From: JABCPE02 sp963520375
GTDB lineage: Bacteria > Bacteroidota > Bacteroidia > Flavobacteriales > Weeksellaceae
DNA: 64,000 bases
Reading direction: 5' to 3'
NCBI GenBank assembly: GCA_963520375.1
Contig: CAUQQF010000003.1
Span: 62,001-126,000, forward strand
In this document: positions 15,812 to 24,465 of the stretch, piece after piece
How the letters are laid out: each line of letters starts with the position of its first letter
How positions within the stretch are numbered: position 1 is the first letter of the stretch
The notes under the pieces: generated by a model
Seen by the model: the letters and a program-made list of their open reading frames with translations, nothing else
Databases searched by the model: none
What the model was told of the DNA's origin: nothing
Program-made: the position numbers and the translations under genes

Positions 15812-18319
15812 TTATTTGTTTTTACCAAGAATACTCCTGATTTTATTTCTAATTTTTATCAGGGTAGGCTCCTCATAATTTTTGTCTTCATCGAAATATC
15901 CATAGCCATAACCGTAGCCATAACCGTAGCCATAACCGTAGCCATAACCATAACCTTGCTTAGACACAAAATCATTATAAATAAGCCCAAGATGCTTAAT
16001 CTCCTCTGCATGATACTTCTCTGTTACCATTCTAAGCATGTGTTTTTCTGTGTATTCATGTCTTACCACATATACATTGGCATCGGTAAGTTTCATCAAT
16101 TCAAAAGAGTCCGCAACCAATCCTACTGGCGGCGAGTCTATGATGATAAAATCATACTCTTTTTTCAATAATTCTATGAATTCCTTGTTCTTATCACTCA
16201 TCAAAAGCTCCGAAGGGTTCGGCGGAATTGGTCCAGAAGTCGCCACATCCAAAGCAGGAATTTTAGTTTTATTGATAATCTCGTGCATTTCTATATCTCC
16301 CGAAAGATAATTAGAAATTCCGTATTTGTTGTTTATCTTAAAGTCTCCAAAAATTTTAGGCTTTCTCAAGTCCATTCCGAGCAAAATAGTTTTTTTCCCA
16401 CTCAGCCCTAGAACTGATGCTATATTGATGGAACAATATGTTTTTCCTTCTCCTCCTACTGATGAAGTCACCAAAATCACTTTGCTATTTCCATCTTCAT
16501 TATAAAGGAATCTTAAATTTGCTCTGATTCCCCTAAACGCCTCTGAAATAGATGATTTTGGCTGTTCCAATACAGTAAGGTTGTTCTCATGAAGGTTTTT
16601 ACCAATAACACCTAGAAGAGGTATCTTGATAACGCCTAATAACTCTGCTATAGATTTCACTCTGTTGTCCAATATCTCTGTTACTAAAATCAGCAACAAT
16701 GGTATAAGCATAAAACCAAACACAAGTCCATATTTCACAATTGCTACATTCGGCCCAATAGGAGCTTGCCCTAAGTCTTTTGCTGGGTCTATGATATTTA
16801 GATCAGATTTAGCTGTCGCGAGTCTCAGTTGAGTTTCAGCTTGTTTTGAAAGTAGAGTATTGTAGGTTGTTTCTATCACCTTATACTCCCTTTCCATGTC
16901 TATATATTTCCTTTGGTCATCAGGCAAATGCACCAAATCTAGTTCTGCTCTTCTGATATCATCATTTATTTTGGCCAATTGTTCATTATAAACAGAAGAA
17001 TAATCGTTCAACCTACCATAGGATTTTCCCCTAGCTTCATTTATAAGTTTGTTAATCTCCCGCATAGGTTCAGAATCAGGCGTATAGATAGTAGACATCT
17101 CCAACCTTTTAAGATACAATGCTTTAAGCTCCGAAATAGTTGCCATAAAACCTCCATCTTCTATTCCCGCACTATTAACATTGATAAGGTCTTCCAAACT
17201 TCTACTTACAGAATTTCTTATATTATTAAGAGAATTCATTTTAGTAAGTAACTCAGCTCTTTTTATTTCTAAATCATAAATTTTCTTCAACAAATCTTGG
17301 TCTTTCCCCTCTACGCTGAACATTTTTTTATCTATTTTCAGCTGGTTAAAGTTGTTTGCACTAGAATCTAGTTTTTGTCTAACCTTTTTGAGATTATCAT
17401 TGATGTATTGAAGAGTATTCTTATCCACAAGGGTTTTATCCTCTTCTCTTTTTTCAATAAGTTTCTCCACAGATTGATTTAAGAAAGATACTGTCTCACG
17501 AAGGTTATAACCTTTCTTACTGATAGTCATTATGGTGTTTAATTCTTTATCAAATTCTACATTTATAGTAGAAATTATCGTCCTAACAGCTTGATCTACT
17601 GTGCTTAAATTGATTATAATTTTATCTAACTTAACTTTTGCTTCTGGATTATGAACCAATCTAAACCGTAGGTTAGGTGTCTCATACCATTGATTAACTG
17701 AAACAACCTTATTTGCTGGTCTTTCGTATGCAGAAACATCTTTAAACCCTTCTATCTTATAGCTATACAAATGTGTAGAATGCCCCTCCTCAGGAAGTTC
17801 TATTTCATATTTTCCATTTCCTTTTGGGTAAATCGTTATAGGATAATTGACCTGTTGTAAATGTTCCTTATCCACTTCTACAAGAACAGGAGAGTCATAT
17901 TTGTCCAAATATGTAGATTTTAGAAGTCCCTTTGTAGAATATCCTACAAATAAATCCAATTCCTGAACTAAATATTCATTATGGCTTCTAGATAGAACCA
18001 TTTTTTTGAGGAACACTCCATCTTGATTTCCTTCCTGCCCCCAAATGAAGTTAATAGACTGATTAGGTGTAAAATAGCTAGCTGTACCGCTTGAGATACT
18101 CAAAGACAAATTTGAAGCATAAATTCTCTGAACATACCATTTATTGTAAATATAAAAAATACTATAACCCAAAATAGCAAGTCCTACAAACCAATACCAG
18201 TTTCTAATAACCCTCCTAATGAAACTCTCTACACTAAATATGCTAAAAGTCCCCACCTTACTTTTTTCCTGTCCTGTAGGGATTTGTTCCTGTGTATTAT
18301 TATTTTTTCCCGGAATCAT
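15812..18319 (-). CDS. Wzc-like exopolysaccharide chain-length determinant / bacterial tyrosine kinase
   Basis: 835 residues. A cytoplasmic N-terminus, a transmembrane helix near 38-55, a large Wzz-type periplasmic region with coiled coils (about 60-510), a second transmembrane helix near 520-545 and a cytoplasmic BY-kinase. Walker A (SSVGGEGKT) is at about 617-625, the A' motif near LLGMDLRKPKI, and Walker B (IIIDSPPVG) near 728. The tail has ten Gly-Tyr pairs (about 789-808) then YFDEDKNYEEPT; tyrosine clusters here are autophosphorylated in the family and control polymer length. It is the last gene of the polysaccharide run and starts 3 nt after the Wza-like gene. Confidence 0.95.
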   Translation of the reverse strand: MIPGKNNNTQEQIPTGQEKSKVGTFSIFSVESFIRRVIRNWYWFVGLAILGYSIFYIYNKWYVQRIYASNLSLSISSGTASYFTPNQSINFIWGQEGNQDGVFLKKMVLSRSHNEYLVQELDLFVGYSTKGLLKSTYLDKYDSPVLVEVDKEHLQQVNYPITIYPKGNGKYEIELPEEGHSTHLYSYKIEGFKDVSAYERPANKVVSVNQWYETPNLRFRLVHNPEAKVKLDKIIINLSTVDQAVRTIISTINVEFDKELNTIMTISKKGYNLRETVSFLNQSVEKLIEKREEDKTLVDKNTLQYINDNLKKVRQKLDSSANNFNQLKIDKKMFSVEGKDQDLLKKIYDLEIKRAELLTKMNSLNNIRNSVSRSLEDLINVNSAGIEDGGFMATISELKALYLKRLEMSTIYTPDSEPMREINKLINEARGKSYGRLNDYSSVYNEQLAKINDDIRRAELDLVHLPDDQRKYIDMEREYKVIETTYNTLLSKQAETQLRLATAKSDLNIIDPAKDLGQAPIGPNVAIVKYGLVFGFMLIPLLLILVTEILDNRVKSIAELLGVIKIPLLGVIGKNLHENNLTVLEQPKSSISEAFRGIRANLRFLYNEDGNSKVILVTSSVGGEGKTYCSINIASVLGLSGKKTILLGMDLRKPKIFGDFKINNKYGISNYLSGDIEMHEIINKTKIPALDVATSGPIPPNPSELLMSDKNKEFIELLKKEYDFIIIDSPPVGLVADSFELMKLTDANVYVVRHEYTEKHMLRMVTEKYHAEEIKHLGLIYNDFVSKQGYGYGYGYGYGYGYGYGYGYFDEDKNYEEPTLIKIRNKIRSILGKNK
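15896..15955 (-). repeat. (Gly-Tyr)10 coding repeat in the kinase tail
   Basis: Sixty nt encode ten Gly-Tyr pairs. Internally a 12-nt unit GGTTATGGCTAC is repeated about three times, flanked by variant GGTTAT and GGATAT units. Because the units are 6 or 12 nt, slippage would change the number of tyrosines without breaking the frame. Confidence 0.9.
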
Positions 18320-18322
18320 ATT

Positions 18323-19204
18323 TTATAATCTTGAAAATAGAAGATATACCGTAAGGGCTGATGTAATAAGGGAAACTGCTGTACTAACAGCTTGAATAGG
18401 TTCTTTACCAAACCCATTAAGGTTTCTTCCTCTGGTATTTAAATAAATCTCATCTCCATTCTGAAGCCAATAATACTGCGAATTCATCACATCTTCTCTT
18501 GTAAGGTCTAGTTTTACTATCTTTATTCCTTCTGGAAGTTTTCTATGTAGAACTATATTTTTTCTATCTACAGTTCTATTCAGCCCACCATTCATCGCCA
18601 AAGCCTCTGTAATAGTAAGTGTCTGTTTGTAAGCCACTTTTTCACCTGTAATTCCTATGGTTTCTACATCTCCAAGGATATAGTATCTTATCCCATCTAA
18701 ATTAAGTCTTACCTCAGATTTTCCTCCTAAGAAATTTTCGTTTACACGAGTTTGGATTTCTTGAGAAATATCTTCCAATGTTCTTCCTTCAGCTTTTATA
18801 AAACCAATTCCAAAAACATTGATGTCTCCTTTAGAGTCTACCTTTAGCCCTCGGAAATAGTAATTCCCATTACCACCAGACATGGTTCCTGTACTACCAC
18901 TTCCAGATGTTGTGCCAGATGCTCCCGATACACTTGGATTCAAAATTCCTGCTCCTGCACCTTCTCCTCCTGAAACATTGTATGAAGAATAAAACTGAGC
19001 CGCATCCCCCTTAGGAGTTGTAATCACATTAAGAGAAAGTATATCATTTTTTGTAACTCTATATACAGGAATATTGTAAGGAACTAATCCTTCAGAGTTA
19101 ATCTCCAGATTTTCATTTTTTTGAAGATATTTTACATCTTTTGTTCCCACACAAGATATCATCATCATTGCTGCCACTAGGCCTAAAATGCTGTTTCTTT
19201 TCAT
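18323..19204 (-). CDS. Wza-like polysaccharide export lipoprotein
   Basis: 293 residues. The signal peptide ends in the lipobox MISC (Cys18). Residues about 40-60 (VPYNIPVYRVTKNDILSLNV) are the Poly_export start. A Gly/Ser-rich loop (about 78-110) is followed by GDINVFGIGFIKAEGRTLEDISQEI and an SLBB-type domain (RYYILGDVETIGITGEK, ITEALAMNGGL). A hydrophobic C-terminal segment (AVSTAVSLITSALTVYLLF) may be the helix that spans the outer membrane in Wza. The family forms the outer-membrane exit channel for capsule or exopolysaccharide, working with the Wzc-like protein encoded 3 nt downstream. Confidence 0.92.
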   Translation of the reverse strand: MKRNSILGLVAAMMMISCVGTKDVKYLQKNENLEINSEGLVPYNIPVYRVTKNDILSLNVITTPKGDAAQFYSSYNVSGGEGAGAGILNPSVSGASGTTSGSGSTGTMSGGNGNYYFRGLKVDSKGDINVFGIGFIKAEGRTLEDISQEIQTRVNENFLGGKSEVRLNLDGIRYYILGDVETIGITGEKVAYKQTLTITEALAMNGGLNRTVDRKNIVLHRKLPEGIKIVKLDLTREDVMNSQYYWLQNGDEIYLNTRGRNLNGFGKEPIQAVSTAVSLITSALTVYLLFSRL

Positions 19205-19244
19205 CGTTTTTATTATTGATTCTGCAAAAATATGATTTTTATTA

Positions 19245-20363
19245 TTATTTCTTCATTTTTGATATAATATTTGGCAAATATGCTCCAAAAAAACCTAAAC
19301 TAAGCACCACTAAAAATAATAAATTAATATCCATATGGCGCAGAAAATAAGTAACCAAAACTATTCCCATGTAATAGGTGATAATAAATGCTGTAGCCTT
19401 TTTATGGGTAAAACCTAAATCCAAAACCTTATGATGGATATGGTTTCTATCCGCTCTTAATGGTGATTTCTTATTCAAAAGCCTTACAATAATAACATTC
19501 AATGTATCTATAATAGGGATAATCAAAATAGCTGCCGCTATAATAGGGGCTGTTCCCAAATGATATTTTGGCCTTCCTACAGACACTGTGTCTCCACCAC
19601 TGATAAACAAATCAATAAAATAAAATGCCGTGAACACAAGGATAAATCCTATAATCATAGAACCTGTATCTCCCATAAAAATCTTTTGCCGCCAGTTATT
19701 GGATAAGTTATAATATAAAAAACCCAACAAAGATCCTATAATCACCACACAAAGAATGACCATCGGATAATTATATTCTCCCAAACGGTAATAACTAAAT
19801 CCAAAAATAGAAAAACTAATCACAGCAAATATTCCCGCTAACCCATCTATTCCATCTATCAAATTAAACGCATTGATAAGTATAATAAATGAAAATATAC
19901 TAAAAAATACACTTACAAAATATTCTAATTCATAAATACCAAACAAACCAAACAAACTTCTTATTCGTACATCAGAACCCACTACCATCATGGTCGCAAT
20001 AACAATTTGCCCTATTAGCTTTTTATAGGCTTTCATCACCAAAATATCATCCATTACTCCTATATAAAGCAAGATAACCAATGCAGGAAACAAAAATCTA
20101 TACTGCATGAATAACTCGTAAGCAAAAATCGGTGCACAGATACCTATTGTATAAAACAAAGCAATCCCACCAAGATTAGGAATTTTATACTCATGGGAAC
20201 TTCTATCACCTGGTATATCCATTAGATTTTTACTCTTTGAAATTCTAATGATTACAGGTATAGCTTTATAACTTAACAAAAAAGAAAGTAAGAGAACAAA
20301 ACATATTTTCACAAGAAAAAACACTTGCCCTTCTAATCCAAAAAATAGTTTTATTTCATTCAT
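19245..20363 (-). CDS. WecA/MraY-family undecaprenyl-phosphate sugar-1-phosphate transferase
   Basis: 372 residues with about ten transmembrane helices. The family motifs are present: GVMDDILVM, NLIDGIDGLAG, FMGDTGSM and RNHIHHKVLDLG (the HIHH motif of WecA-type enzymes rather than MraY). The enzyme transfers a HexNAc-1-phosphate from a UDP-sugar to undecaprenyl phosphate and starts assembly of a repeat unit on the inner face of the membrane. It lies within the polysaccharide run, 7 nt after the EpsG-like gene. Which sugar is used is not shown. Confidence 0.92.
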   Translation of the reverse strand: MNEIKLFFGLEGQVFFLVKICFVLLLSFLLSYKAIPVIIRISKSKNLMDIPGDRSSHEYKIPNLGGIALFYTIGICAPIFAYELFMQYRFLFPALVILLYIGVMDDILVMKAYKKLIGQIVIATMMVVGSDVRIRSLFGLFGIYELEYFVSVFFSIFSFIILINAFNLIDGIDGLAGIFAVISFSIFGFSYYRLGEYNYPMVILCVVIIGSLLGFLYYNLSNNWRQKIFMGDTGSMIIGFILVFTAFYFIDLFISGGDTVSVGRPKYHLGTAPIIAAAILIIPIIDTLNVIIVRLLNKKSPLRADRNHIHHKVLDLGFTHKKATAFIITYYMGIVLVTYFLRHMDINLLFLVVLSLGFFGAYLPNIISKMKK

Positions 20364-20370
20364 AATATTT

Positions 20371-21501
20371 TTATTCTGACCATAAAAGATTTCTATATTC
20401 CATTGTATATCCTGTTCTCAGTCCATGCTGATTTGCATATACAAAATACTGAAAAACAACAAATACCAAAAGTACATATTGTAGTGACTTTCTAAGTCTA
20501 TCATTACTTACTGCCGCAACTATATTTACCAATACCATAGGCATGTAAATAAGAAAATTCGCTACCAATCTTGATGAAAATATCTCATTCCATCTAAAAA
20601 TAAAATACAAACAAATACCCAACACCCCTATATTTCTCATATATTCGTAATATGGAATTTTTTGACATGCTGCCTTATCATATGTAACCAAAAAATAAGT
20701 ATACAATATACATATTAAATCTGATAACTTGATAAAACGAACTGAAGTTTCTTCTATATCCAATGTCTCATAAGATTGAAAGCCTGAATAAACCCCTGTA
20801 GAGACAAAAGAATCCAATAACGAAACATACTGATAAAGTTTTAATGGAGATAATGCGATACACACTAAGACAACTATCAAAATTCGAGTAGAATTCATAG
20901 GAATCAAAACCACCCAATAGGCAATAATAAAAATCGTTGTTGATGTATGGAAACTCATAGCTAGATATATTGTAAATAAAAACATGAGAAGTTTTCTCTC
21001 CTTGATATATCTAAAGGAAAAAAGCAGTATGGCCATAGCCATTCCCTGCCTCATCTGCCCTCCATCAGAAACAAGTATTGTTGGATACATAAACAACAGC
21101 ATTGCAAATGCTGGATACACCGCATTTTCAGTAAAGACTTTATATTTAATTGAAATAGAAACTATTGCTAATAGAAAAGTAAAAACATAAAAAGAAAAGT
21201 CCGCCTCATATATTGCATTTGCAAAGAACAAATACAGCCATTCCATGTGTATATCCTTTCTCCTTTCTCTAATCATATTAAGAATATCTGACATATCCAG
21301 ATCTCTTCCGAATTCATGATATGCCCTAAAATAATTTGCATAATCCGCACCTATCCAATATCTTAACCCTATAAATATTGTCAAAAAAGCAATCACCACC
21401 CACACAGAACTATAATTCTTATTGTTGTCTATCTCCAAAAAGCTATAGACTATTAGAATTATTGTCAGTATCGTAAAAACTGGGTGTAGGAAATGTATCA
21501 T
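20371..21501 (-). CDS. EpsG-like polysaccharide polymerase (Wzy-like)
   Basis: 376 residues, about ten transmembrane segments, with IGLRYWIGADYANYFRAYHEFG near residue 45-70, the signature of the EpsG family, and RQGMAMAILLFSFRYIKERK in the middle. EpsG/Wzy proteins join repeat units on the outer face of the cytoplasmic membrane. Overall sequence is poorly conserved, as usual for polymerases. The gene is AT-rich and is placed between the glycosyltransferase and the WecA-like gene with 7-nt gaps on both sides. Confidence 0.85.
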   Translation of the reverse strand: MIHFLHPVFTILTIILIVYSFLEIDNNKNYSSVWVVIAFLTIFIGLRYWIGADYANYFRAYHEFGRDLDMSDILNMIRERRKDIHMEWLYLFFANAIYEADFSFYVFTFLLAIVSISIKYKVFTENAVYPAFAMLLFMYPTILVSDGGQMRQGMAMAILLFSFRYIKERKLLMFLFTIYLAMSFHTSTTIFIIAYWVVLIPMNSTRILIVVLVCIALSPLKLYQYVSLLDSFVSTGVYSGFQSYETLDIEETSVRFIKLSDLICILYTYFLVTYDKAACQKIPYYEYMRNIGVLGICLYFIFRWNEIFSSRLVANFLIYMPMVLVNIVAAVSNDRLRKSLQYVLLVFVVFQYFVYANQHGLRTGYTMEYRNLLWSE

Positions 21502-21508
21502 CTTTTCT

Positions 21509-22501
21509 CTATTTCAGTATTTTTCTCAAAAGCCATTCCTGCCTCAAAAAATACAATAAATAATATACTTTTTTCTTAATTGGCAAAGATACGAGATAAT
21601 TCTTACCAAACCGCTTATAATTAAGAATTTCTATCAAAGATATTTTTCTTTCTCTTATGAATTTTCTCAGTTCTGCTGACATTTTTCGGTATAAATCATC
21701 ATCTTTCACAAAAGCCAAATACGCTAAATAAGAATAAACCGCCTCGAATATCCAAAACCCCTTCAATGCTTGTTTTTCATTAGAATATTGAGACTTTTGG
21801 AATACCTCTTCTACATCTTTCACGGCTTTTAATAAATCCAAACCTTTTTCGGTGTGGGTTTTCGTAATAGAATCCTGTCGTTCAAGATATTGGTAATGAT
21901 AATTTTGAGTCTGAGCTAAAGTTTTACAACTCAACAAAAGCTGTGGAATGAGTTGAATATCTTCAAAATGTACTCCTTTTTTAAATCGCTTATTTTCAAA
22001 CAAATCTCTTTTAAAAAGTTTATTACAAGCAAAATATCCCAAATCCGAAAAAACAGAAAGGTTCTTCGCTAAATCTATTTTCTCTGGCATATTGGGAACC
22101 TGTGAGAGTTTTTGAAGAATTTTTCCGTTTTCATCCACCTTTTGAAGGTTACAGATTACCATTTCGGCATCGTATTTTTGGGCAAGAGAATGCATCTCCT
22201 CAAACATCTCCGCTGTAACATAATCATCACTATCCACAAAGCCTATATAGTCTCCACCCGCCCTATCCAAACCGAAATTCCTTGCATCGCTCAACCCTCC
22301 ATTTTCTTTTACAAAAGATTTTATTTTATCTGGATATTTGGTCTGGAATTCATCTATAATCTGCTTAGAATTGTCCTTGCTTCCATCATCTACTACAATG
22401 ATTTCCACATCCTCCAAAGTCTGATTTACCAATGAATCAAGGCATTTTGCAAGATACTTTTCTACATTATAAACAGGAACGATGATGGATACTTTCTTCA
22501 T
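21509..22501 (-). CDS. Family 2 glycosyltransferase
   Basis: 330 residues from the ATG at 22501 (MKKVSIIVPVYNVEKYL); an in-frame ATG at 22540 would overlap the upstream gene and add 13 residues not seen in the family. The GT-A fold is clear: IIVVDDGSKDNS, ENGGLSDARNFGLDRAGGDYIGFVDSDDYV with the DxD-like metal site, and a FACNKLFKRDLF acceptor-side motif. It would add one sugar to the lipid-linked repeat unit. It is the only glycosyltransferase in this cluster besides the initiating enzyme. Confidence 0.92.
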   Translation of the reverse strand: MKKVSIIVPVYNVEKYLAKCLDSLVNQTLEDVEIIVVDDGSKDNSKQIIDEFQTKYPDKIKSFVKENGGLSDARNFGLDRAGGDYIGFVDSDDYVTAEMFEEMHSLAQKYDAEMVICNLQKVDENGKILQKLSQVPNMPEKIDLAKNLSVFSDLGYFACNKLFKRDLFENKRFKKGVHFEDIQLIPQLLLSCKTLAQTQNYHYQYLERQDSITKTHTEKGLDLLKAVKDVEEVFQKSQYSNEKQALKGFWIFEAVYSYLAYLAFVKDDDLYRKMSAELRKFIRERKISLIEILNYKRFGKNYLVSLPIKKKVYYLLYFLRQEWLLRKILK

Positions 22502-22520
22502 GCTATTTCGATTTTCATCT

Positions 22521-23327
22521 TTAATTCTGCTTATTCTCACTTTTTATTTCCTCAATAATATCTTCGGATAACTCTTTAACAAAAACTTCATATCCTTGCT
22601 CATTAAGATGTAATGGATCAGTAAACAAATTCTTGTTATTCTTGTAATCTTTATTGATTTTATCTGAATCAAAAAGTATGATTTTATCAAACAAATCATT
22701 TTCTTTTAATTCTTTATTAAGTGTCTCTCTATATGTAGACACATTATTATCATTCACCTCATCACCATCAATTGCTTCAGATATAGCATTTGTATACCTA
22801 CTAAATACATTCTTGTATTTCTGCACATCCTCTACCCCAAAATTAGGCACTTCTACAACAATTGGTTTTATTTTGTAATGTAACAAAGTATTGATTATCA
22901 AAATCATATGGTCTGCATAATATTTCTTTCCTATATGTCTTGCTATATCATTCACTCCTGCAATGATGATACAATAATCTGGCTTGGATTCTATGACAAA
23001 TTTTGATGAAAATTCTTCATTTTTTTCCTTGAACATATCCTCATAAATCTCTTTTGAAGATGCTCCAGGATGACTCAGGGCAATAAACTCTGCTTCAATT
23101 CCTTTTTCAGAAAAGAATTTTTGCATTTTTTTATCCAAATCAGTCCGTCCTACCCAGCTGTCACCAATAATTCCAATTTTCAATATACTATCTTTCTTAG
23201 AATTATCCTGAACAGGATAATATTCTTGCTTCTCCGCATATGAAAATTTTCTGTACATATATAATACTGTTGCTATTCCTAAAAACAATATGAATATCAA
23301 CAAAATACGGTAAATCTTTTTCTTCAT
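22521..23327 (-). CDS. Membrane-anchored SGNH/GDSL hydrolase
   Basis: 268 residues. One N-terminal transmembrane helix (about 6-24) puts the catalytic domain in the periplasm. The nucleophile motif IGDSWVG has Ser57; GASSK provides the Gly, AGVNDIA the Asn, and DPLHLNEQGY the Asp and His of the SGNH triad. Such enzymes often add or remove acetyl groups on exopolysaccharide. Its place inside the polysaccharide run supports this role, but the substrate is inferred. The gene is AT-rich like the neighbouring EpsG-like gene. Confidence 0.88.
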   Translation of the reverse strand: MKKKIYRILLIFILFLGIATVLYMYRKFSYAEKQEYYPVQDNSKKDSILKIGIIGDSWVGRTDLDKKMQKFFSEKGIEAEFIALSHPGASSKEIYEDMFKEKNEEFSSKFVIESKPDYCIIIAGVNDIARHIGKKYYADHMILIINTLLHYKIKPIVVEVPNFGVEDVQKYKNVFSRYTNAISEAIDGDEVNDNNVSTYRETLNKELKENDLFDKIILFDSDKINKDYKNNKNLFTDPLHLNEQGYEVFVKELSEDIIEEIKSENKQN

Positions 23328-23331
23328 AATC

Positions 23332-24402
23332 TTATATTAAAAACCTTTTATTCAGTTCGCCTCTCTTAGCGTTTTCATAGTCTTCTCGGGAACAAGGAAT
23401 CCATTTTTTCACCTCATTTCCCTTCGCAAAATACCACAATCCGCTGAAAGTATCCCTTTTAAAACTAAATTCCCTATTATCTATCAAAACCAAGAAAGTA
23501 TCATAACTACGCTCCTTTGGATGCGTCCTTTGGATATTTATTCCTTCTATCAAATACCAAAGCATCTGCGCCATAAGCTGATGATTTAGAGCGTTTTCCG
23601 AATGAACATTAAAATTAAACACCCCGACAGTTTTCAGATTTTCGCTCAGTCCTATTTCTTTCATATAGGCACAGATTTCGCGGCGGTTCAGCCCATTTAC
23701 CTGCGGATTTGTAGAAAAAGCATCTGTAAAACTCTCCACAGCATCACAGTTGAGTGTAACCATATCTGCCCTGCGGAAAAAAGGCTCTACCCTCTCCGTC
23801 GTATTCATCATATCAGCAAGGCGAAGGACATCAAAATCCACTTCTTTCATCAGCTTTAATAAAGCGATTTCATTCAAATGCCTTTGATAGCCCAAAAGAT
23901 GAAAATTTCGCAAAGAAGCTTCTTTTTTCGTTAAAATCTTGTGTAAATAGTTCGCCTCCGAAATTTCTTCTCCTTCGTTTGAAAGAGAAGCTACATTAGA
24001 TATATGGGCATAGTTAATGGCTTTCTGATGGAAATTTAATGCTGAAAATAATGCGTAAGACAAATCCACGCTTCCTCCGATTACAACAGGAACTGCATTT
24101 TTATTATAACAAAATGTCAGGATTTCCTCCAAAACATATCGCGTATCTGCCTGAGTTTTGCCCGAAATAAGATCTCCCAAATCACAAACAGGAACTTCAA
24201 AATCAAATGATGACAAGGCATAAAATTCTTTTCTAAGCCTACTGAAATCCTTTACCTCAGCACTTCCTCCGCTCCCTCTTTCATCGGAACAAAAAATAAG
24301 CACCACTCCATTTTCCTGAACTTCATTGAAAATAGTGTTTCCCAGCTGCCAATGTTCGCTGGCTATTTTCTCTGGCTTTATAAAAATGTCTTGTAAATCC
24401 AT
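23332..24402 (-). CDS. Arginase/formimidoylglutamase-fold protein with degenerate metal site
   Basis: 356 residues from the ATG at 24402 (MDLQDIF); a longer reading from 24444 is possible but the family starts here. Overall it matches the proteins called formimidoylglutamase in Flavobacteriia. However, the arginase metal motifs are not there: GGSVDLS (about 110) replaces GGDHS, the DAHxD motif has become NYAHISN, and LNCDAVESF (about 220) replaces SFDxDxxDP. The two-manganese site therefore looks lost or rebuilt, and hydrolase activity is doubtful. It sits between topA and the polysaccharide genes with gaps of 63 nt and 4 nt. No hut genes are in the window. Confidence 0.8.
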   Translation of the reverse strand: MDLQDIFIKPEKIASEHWQLGNTIFNEVQENGVVLIFCSDERGSGGSAEVKDFSRLRKEFYALSSFDFEVPVCDLGDLISGKTQADTRYVLEEILTFCYNKNAVPVVIGGSVDLSYALFSALNFHQKAINYAHISNVASLSNEGEEISEANYLHKILTKKEASLRNFHLLGYQRHLNEIALLKLMKEVDFDVLRLADMMNTTERVEPFFRRADMVTLNCDAVESFTDAFSTNPQVNGLNRREICAYMKEIGLSENLKTVGVFNFNVHSENALNHQLMAQMLWYLIEGINIQRTHPKERSYDTFLVLIDNREFSFKRDTFSGLWYFAKGNEVKKWIPCSREDYENAKRGELNKRFLI

Positions 24403-24465
24403 TCCTTTACACAAAATATAAGAGAAAAAGGCAAAATATTTCATTACCTTTTCCTCTCATTTTCA

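Noticed and set aside
15896..15955. Short tandem repeats that might be non-coding iterons
   Set aside because: They are in frame within the Wzc-like gene and encode Gly-Tyr pairs.
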